Of a stretch of DNA of 36,086 nucleotides, positions 32,186 to 36,086 are shown one piece after another; position 1 is the stretch's first letter; each line of letters begins with the position of its first letter. A program made the translations under genes and the position numbers. The notes under the pieces are model-generated. The model was not told where the DNA came from, searched no databases, and saw only the letters and a program-made list of their open reading frames with translations. This DNA is from Tannerellaceae bacterium (GTDB taxonomy: Bacteria > Bacteroidota > Bacteroidia > Bacteroidales > Tannerellaceae), in contig JAIRKZ010000058.1 in the NCBI GenBank assembly GCA_031259845.1, forward strand, positions 1-36,086, in the 5' to 3' direction.

Positions 32186-34324
32186 ATGAATTTAATGAAG
32201 AAAGTACAGGTAGTAACGCTATTGCTTCTTACTACCGGAAACCTGTTTGCCGACGAAGGCATGTGGGTACTGAAGGAACTGAACAAACAAAATCTCGATC
32301 GCATGAAGGAACTGGGTTTTACCTCTTCCTATGAAGACCTTTACAGCGAAACCGCCCCGAGCCTGAGCAATGCCGTAGTAATCTTTGGCGGCGGGTGCAC
32401 CGGAATTACCGTTTCCGAAACCGGGCTGATTTTCACCAACCATCACTGCGGTTATAGCGCAATACAGCAATTAAGCAGCGTAGAACACGATTACCTCAAA
32501 GACGGATTCGTCTCCCAATCCTATGAAGCCGAGCTTCCCGTTCCCAGCCTGAGCGTACGCTACCTCCGCGAAACGGTAGACGTAAGCGAACGCATCAATT
32601 CACAAATCGCTTCTTATAACACCGAGTACGAGCGCGTAATAGCAGCCGATTCCATTGCGCAGGCCATCTGCGATTCCATCGGTGAAAACGAGTTCCTCGC
32701 CGCCGAAGTAACGCCCTTTTACAGCAACAACAAATATTTCCTGGTAGTATACGATATCTATTGCGACGTACGGTTAGTATTCACCCCGCCAAGTTCGGTA
32801 GGGAAATTCGGGGGAGATACCGACAACTGGATGTGGCCCCGCCATACAGGCGATTTCTCCGTCTTCCGCGTATACGCCAACAACGCTAACGAACCCGCCG
32901 CATACAACGCCGCCAACCAGCCCTACCATCCCCGCTACGTAGCCGAAGTATCCATCCGCGGCTATGAAGAAAACGATTATGCCATGACAATCGGTTTCCC
33001 CGGCAGCACCAGCCGCTACATAAGCTCCTGGGGCGTAAAGCAACGGATAGAAGACAGCAACAAACCCCGCATCGAAGTACGTGGCATCAAACAGGAAATC
33101 TGGCGCAAAGCCATGCAGTCCAGCGACGCCGTACGCATCAAATACGCCTCTAAATTTGCCGGCAGTTCCAACTATTGGAAGAACTCCATCGGCATGAACC
33201 GCGGCCTTGACAACTTAGGCGTCGTAGGCCGCAAAGAAACCGAAGAAGCCGCCTTCACCCATTGGGTAAACCAGGACGACGCACGCCGCGAGAAATACGG
33301 CAACGTACTCGCCCTGCTCCGCGAAGGATACACCGCCACGAATGAATACCGCAAAATCTCCACCTACCTGCAGGAAGCCTTCATAAGCGGCGCCGAAATC
33401 ATACGCCTCGCCCGCATGGTGCAAAGCGTAGATATAAATGGTTCCACCGCCGCCGAACTGGATATCTTCCTCGAAGACCGTATCGCAAGCTTCTTCAAAG
33501 ACTACGAACCGTCTTTAGACCAGCAATCCCTCGCCGCCATGATGCAGATAGCCAAAGAACGCGTCCCCGCCCGCTACCTCCCCGACATCTATAAAAAAAT
33601 AGACAAGAAATATAAAGGCAACTACGGGAAATATGCTACCGACGTTTTCAAGAACACCCGCTTACTGTCTTATGATAACATCCGCAAGATAATTGAAGAC
33701 CCGAAAGAGTACAAAAAGCTGGAAAAAGACCCCGCTGCCGAACTAAGCCTCTCCGTTATGCTCTCCATTTTTGAATTGCAGCAATATATAAATGAGCAGC
33801 GGTATGACATTATGAAAGGCGAACGCCTCTATTTCGCCGGCCTGCAAGAGATGCACCCCGATAAGACGCTGTATTCCGACGCCAACTTCACGATGCGCCT
33901 GAGCTACGGTTCCATCGGCGGCTATCGCCCCTACGACGCTGCCTGGTATCGCTACTTCTCTACAAATAACGGTATCCTGGAAAAGGAAAATCCAGCCGAC
34001 GATGAGTTTTGGGTACAGCCCGAAATCCTCAACCTGATCCGTAGCAAAGACTTCGGCGCATACGGCAACCCGGACGGGACGATGAACCTGAACTTCCTGT
34101 CGAACAACGACATCACCGGCGGAAACTCCGGAAGTCCCGTCTTCGACAAGAACGCCCGCGTAATCGGTTTAGCCTTCGACGGCAACTGGGAGGCCATGAG
34201 TGGCGACATCGCCTTTGAACCAGCCCTGCAACGCTGCATCAGCGTAGACATCCGCTACGTCTTATTTATGATAGACAAATGGGGGAAATGCCCCCGCCTT
34301 ATCAACGAACTAAGGCTGAGGTAG
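32186..34324 (+). CDS. dpp7: S46-family dipeptidyl-peptidase, DPP7 type
   Basis: This 712-residue exported serine peptidase has a signal peptide (MNLMKKVQVVTLLLLTTGNL, cut near FA). Catalytic residues are visible: His86/87 in TNHHCGYS, Asp223 in WPRHTGDFSVF and Ser648 in TGGNSGSPVFD. S46 enzymes remove dipeptides from peptide N-termini in the periplasm, supplying amino acids in asaccharolytic Bacteroidetes. The residue 18 after the serine is Gly666 (LAFDGNWE); in DPP11 this position is Arg and selects Asp/Glu at P1, whereas Gly is the DPP7 state with hydrophobic P1 preference. The length equals that of the Porphyromonas gingivalis DPP7. An AAGGAG (32177-32182) lies 3 bp before the ATG, so the second ATG at 32195 may be used instead. 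Confidence 0.93.
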   Translation: MNLMKKVQVVTLLLLTTGNLFADEGMWVLKELNKQNLDRMKELGFTSSYEDLYSETAPSLSNAVVIFGGGCTGITVSETGLIFTNHHCGYSAIQQLSSVEHDYLKDGFVSQSYEAELPVPSLSVRYLRETVDVSERINSQIASYNTEYERVIAADSIAQAICDSIGENEFLAAEVTPFYSNNKYFLVVYDIYCDVRLVFTPPSSVGKFGGDTDNWMWPRHTGDFSVFRVYANNANEPAAYNAANQPYHPRYVAEVSIRGYEENDYAMTIGFPGSTSRYISSWGVKQRIEDSNKPRIEVRGIKQEIWRKAMQSSDAVRIKYASKFAGSSNYWKNSIGMNRGLDNLGVVGRKETEEAAFTHWVNQDDARREKYGNVLALLREGYTATNEYRKISTYLQEAFISGAEIIRLARMVQSVDINGSTAAELDIFLEDRIASFFKDYEPSLDQQSLAAMMQIAKERVPARYLPDIYKKIDKKYKGNYGKYATDVFKNTRLLSYDNIRKIIEDPKEYKKLEKDPAAELSLSVMLSIFELQQYINEQRYDIMKGERLYFAGLQEMHPDKTLYSDANFTMRLSYGSIGGYRPYDAAWYRYFSTNNGILEKENPADDEFWVQPEILNLIRSKDFGAYGNPDGTMNLNFLSNNDITGGNSGSPVFDKNARVIGLAFDGNWEAMSGDIAFEPALQRCISVDIRYVLFMIDKWGKCPRLINELRLR

Positions 34325-34378
34325 GGAGAAAAGAATTACAAACAAGTACAAACTGTTAAATCTAATAAATTAAGAATT

Positions 34379-34900
34379 ATGTCATTAAAACAATTTGCAA
34401 TCATTCCAATTATTATTGGCGTATTGGCATTCGGTATTCAAATGCTTGATCAGTTACTAGCTCCTTTTATGCCGCCGGCAGGAAATGTGGGCTTTAGTTG
34501 GATTTGTTTCCAGTCATGGGCCGTTTATTTCTTTTCAGGCTGCACGCTTAAAGGAGGAATAAAAGCGCTCATCTCATACGGTTTGGGAATTATCGCTTCC
34601 ATCGTGATTATAATAACCGGCGGGGCTATGGCGCCGGCTATCGGTTTTGCAGCCGTCCCATTAGCCGTAGGAGTCATAGCCTGCGCAGCGATATTCCTCG
34701 AACGTAACGATTGGACCTCTTGCATTCCCGCACTATTCATAGGGGCAGGCGCTTTTTTTGCTTTTATGAACTATGTGCCCGAAGCTACCTTCGGAAATGC
34801 CTCCCTCACCATTATGGTATACTGTTTCATCGGCCTGTTGTTCGGTTTCGTAACCGTAGCCTTGCGTTCAAGCTATGAAAAGAAAGTCAAAAACAAATAG
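34379..34900 (+). CDS. DUF1097 family inner-membrane protein
   Basis: This 173-residue protein has about five transmembrane helices (IIPIIIGVLAFGIQMLDQLL, WAVYFFSGCTLKGGIKALIS, GLGIIASIVIIITGGAMAPA, FAAVPLAVGVIACAAIFL, FIGLLFGFVTVAL). The WICFQSWAVYFFSG segment is the typical DUF1097 signature. Function unknown; relatives are small membrane proteins such as E. coli YcdZ. It follows the S46 gene after a 54-bp A+T-rich gap. Its last 33 bp overlap the far end of a minus-strand frame that has probably lost its stop codon. Confidence 0.85.
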   Translation: MSLKQFAIIPIIIGVLAFGIQMLDQLLAPFMPPAGNVGFSWICFQSWAVYFFSGCTLKGGIKALISYGLGIIASIVIIITGGAMAPAIGFAAVPLAVGVIACAAIFLERNDWTSCIPALFIGAGAFFAFMNYVPEATFGNASLTIMVYCFIGLLFGFVTVALRSSYEKKVKNK

Positions 34901-35488
34901 AAACATTCTGCCGGATAGAAGCCCTGAATAATTAAAAAGAACCATTGCGATGCTTTCCCGGAAAGCATCGCAATCTATATTATGCCGCAGGTTTTTGATA
35001 TGTACGCCCCAGTGAATGGAAGTTTTTTTGTTTAGTTCCGCAAGTTCCCATTCCTCCAGCAGCCCATCGAGTTCTAAATAAGCAAACTGAATCTCATCAT
35101 CCAAGCTCATCAGCAGGCGGTTGTTTTCTTTATCGTAGCAGATGCAGCTTACCTTGTAGCCCGTTTCCAGGGTTTTGAGGTAATTGCCTTCCATGTCGAA
35201 GACGAAGAATTTGGTAGGCCAGTTAAACACTACTCCTCTTGCGCTGTTTTTATTAAACCTGTTTTCCCCAGAGTAGAGCGCAAGGATTTTATCCCCGCAA
35301 AAGATAACAGGACCATAATATTTGATCCTGTTTGAATACTCTGGCTCCCACTGCGGGCCATATACATTGTATTTTAACTCGCCATCCAAGGTACAAATAC
35401 TCATTAAATCATGACCGGTATATTTACACAAGCCCAGCAGGCTAACAGGAGTGTAATAAATAGTGTCAGTCTCATTTTTTCTTATCGT
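34868..35488 (-). pseudogene. BF3164-like six-bladed propeller lipoprotein, C-terminal remnant
   Basis: The frame is open from 35488 but has no ATG in its first 28 codons and no signal peptide. It reads YYTPVSLLGLCKYTGHDLMS, LDGELKYNVYGPQWEPE, FFVFDMEGNYLKTLETGYKV and LMSLDDEIQFAYLELDGL, matching the C-terminal half of TolB/BF3164-like propeller lipoproteins, which usually have about 350-400 residues and a lipobox. The N-terminal half is missing. At the other end the frame runs through a strong terminator (34944-34974) into the convergent DUF1097 gene. An A7 tract at about 35031 gives other frames whose stop codons fall at 34976-34983, just before the terminator. The gene therefore appears damaged at both ends. 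It lies downstream of an NVEALA-like peptide gene. Confidence 0.6.
34944..34974 (-). terminator. Rho-independent terminator of the minus-strand propeller cluster
   Basis: ATTGCGATGCTTT (34944-34956) pairs perfectly with AAAGCATCGCAAT (34962-34974) over a 5-nt loop. On the minus strand the stem is followed by GGTTCTTTTTAATT, giving the U-tract. On the plus strand it lies 43 bp after the DUF1097 stop but lacks a T-run, so the minus strand is favoured. Confidence 0.75.
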
Positions 35489-35504
35489 TTAATTTAGATA
35501 CAGG

Positions 35505-35540
35505 AATGTAATGTTGCTTCATACGGAGCAACATTACATT
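35505..35540 (-). promoter_or_regulatory. 14-bp perfect stem-loop between the NVEALA and propeller genes
   Basis: AATGTAATGTTGCT (35505-35518) pairs with AGCAACATTACATT (35527-35540) over an 8-nt loop. It starts 7 bp after the NVEALA-like stop. No U-tract follows on either strand, so it may be an mRNA-stabilising or processing hairpin that sets the peptide-to-propeller expression ratio, rather than a full terminator. Confidence 0.65.
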
Positions 35541-35547
35541 GTAAGTG

Positions 35548-35751
35548 TTAATTATTCGGCCAATGATATTCTTCAACATGGTAGTGTGTCCCATTACAGT
35601 AACAATGCGTATCACCTGACACACAACCATTGGGGCAAAGCGGATTGATGTCCGCCAAAGCGATTTCGCTTCCACTCTGCGTGTAATTCCAAGCGGCTAT
35701 CGTAGCTAAAACAGCCGCTACCGCAATAATTCCTGCTAATTTCTTTTTCAT
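35548..35751 (-). CDS. NVEALA-type small exported peptide (variant motif)
   Basis: This 67-residue peptide has a basic start and hydrophobic segment (MKKKLAGIIAVAAVLATIAA) followed by NYTQSGSEIALADINPLCP and a short region with four Cys and several His (CPNGCVSGDTHCYCNGTHYH). The layout of leader, then an LALANVEALA-like motif, then a small Cys-rich tail is that of the NVEALA family of Bacteroidales. Here the motif is altered to IALADINPL. These peptides typically lie in front of BF3164-like propeller lipoproteins, as here, and are suspected to be exported or processed, but their function is unknown. A DUF1573 gene lies 122 bp upstream on the same strand. Confidence 0.75.
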   Translation of the reverse strand: MKKKLAGIIAVAAVLATIAAWNYTQSGSEIALADINPLCPNGCVSGDTHCYCNGTHYHVEEYHWPNN

Positions 35752-35873
35752 AACGTTTGAAATTTAATTGTTTATTTATTATAATCTCCTGATACCCGAC
35801 TTCTCCCTACTGTTGTTCAAGAAAAATTCATCTGTTTGTCATTCGTTACTTTCCTGCCAAGCGCCTCCTTTCT

Positions 35874-36086
35874 TTACAGAGCGATTCCCCGGATTGTCAG
35901 TTCGATGAAATCGTTTATATTGCCTGTGATGATTAGCTTTTCTTCAAACGGGCCTTTGTGCTCCGGCAGGATGCTTGCCTTCAGAACAAGCTCGCCTCCG
36001 GGTGGTATGTCCTGTTTGGGATATTCAACTGAAGTACAGCCACAGGTGGGGATACGTCATCCATACCGAAAGGATAACGTCCTGTG
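35874..36086 (-). CDS. DUF1573 protein, C-terminal part, cut by the window edge and frameshifted
   Basis: From the TAA at 35874 upstream, the frame reads TCGCTSVEYPKQDIPPGGEL, PEHKGPFEEKLIITGN and DFIELTIRGIAL, the typical end of DUF1573 (Ig-like, CGCT motif). Just before TCGCT this frame hits a TGA, while the neighbouring frame reads TGRYPFGMDDVSP, exactly what normally precedes CGCT in the family. One extra base in the run GGGG (36048-36051 on the plus strand) would join them. The start lies outside the window. Related proteins are exported, with unknown function, and are often near propeller and NVEALA genes. The frame break may be a mutation or a sequence error. Confidence 0.7.

Noticed and set aside
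35400-35475. Hydrophobic peptide MRLTLFITLLLACWAC in another minus-strand frame, resembling a lipoprotein signal for the propeller
   Set aside because: The frame ends after 23 codons, and the propeller-like sequence is already readable upstream in its own frame across the same DNA, so the two cannot be simply joined. Kept as a weak possibility of an internal deletion.

Overview
The window looks like a chromosomal segment from a Bacteroidales bacterium, perhaps close to Parabacteroides, Tannerella or Dysgonomonas; the genus cannot be fixed from the sequence alone. The signs are several TAnnTTTG-type -7 boxes (the Bacteroidetes promoter consensus), few Shine-Dalgarno sequences, many lipoproteins and outer-membrane barrels, and families largely confined to this phylum: DUF3857/transglutaminase pairs, DUF3575/DUF3868, DUF6261, DUF6266, an S46 dipeptidyl-peptidase, an NVEALA-type peptide and a BF3164-like propeller. 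I see no rRNA, tRNA, CRISPR array, transposase or prophage structural genes.

Left part (1-12516, all minus strand): an A+T-rich pair of secreted DUF3857/transglutaminase-like proteins, the second of which appears to have lost its catalytic cysteine; a DEAD-box RNA helicase with a TTG start followed 5 bp later by a secreted cysteine-type leucine-rich-repeat protein; then a carbohydrate block of a periplasmic GH38 alpha-mannosidase and, from its own promoter, a tight operon of a SIS-domain sugar-phosphate isomerase, a PfkB-family sugar kinase and a tyrosine-phosphatase-like lipoprotein.

Middle (12517-14843): the least orderly part. About 1 kb without a convincing gene holds degenerate ~22-bp tandem repeats, a long hairpin and the first copy of a ~73-bp element. 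The second copy lies 1.5 kb away in the same orientation and contains a possible 32-residue small gene. Between the copies lie two damaged secreted-protein genes: a short lipoprotein that may have lost its end, and a beta-barrel gene with a frameshift in a run of eight A/T.

14844-29629: an M16 metallopeptidase and a convergent DUF6261-like gene; a TonB-receptor-like barrel; a minus-strand operon of a clostripain-family lipoprotein, TcdA-like E1 enzyme, LolD-like ATPase and a membrane-anchored helix-hairpin-helix protein; a DUF3575-DUF3868-like pair with no fimbrillin, in which the DUF3868-like protein ends in a Gln-rich tail; an AraC regulator and a GHL10 lipoprotein; a two-gene ABC exporter; and a DUF6266-like gene with an unusual leader.

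Right part (29670-36086): a G+C-richer plus-strand run of ruvB, a polysaccharide flippase, a DPP7-type S46 peptidase and a DUF1097 membrane protein, then a minus-strand cluster of a DUF1573 protein (frameshifted, cut by the window edge), a variant NVEALA peptide and a broken BF3164-like propeller. The most interesting items for follow-up are the DUF1573-NVEALA-propeller locus, the duplicated element with its small ORF, and the repeated occurrence of frame breaks in secreted accessory genes while the housekeeping genes are intact.
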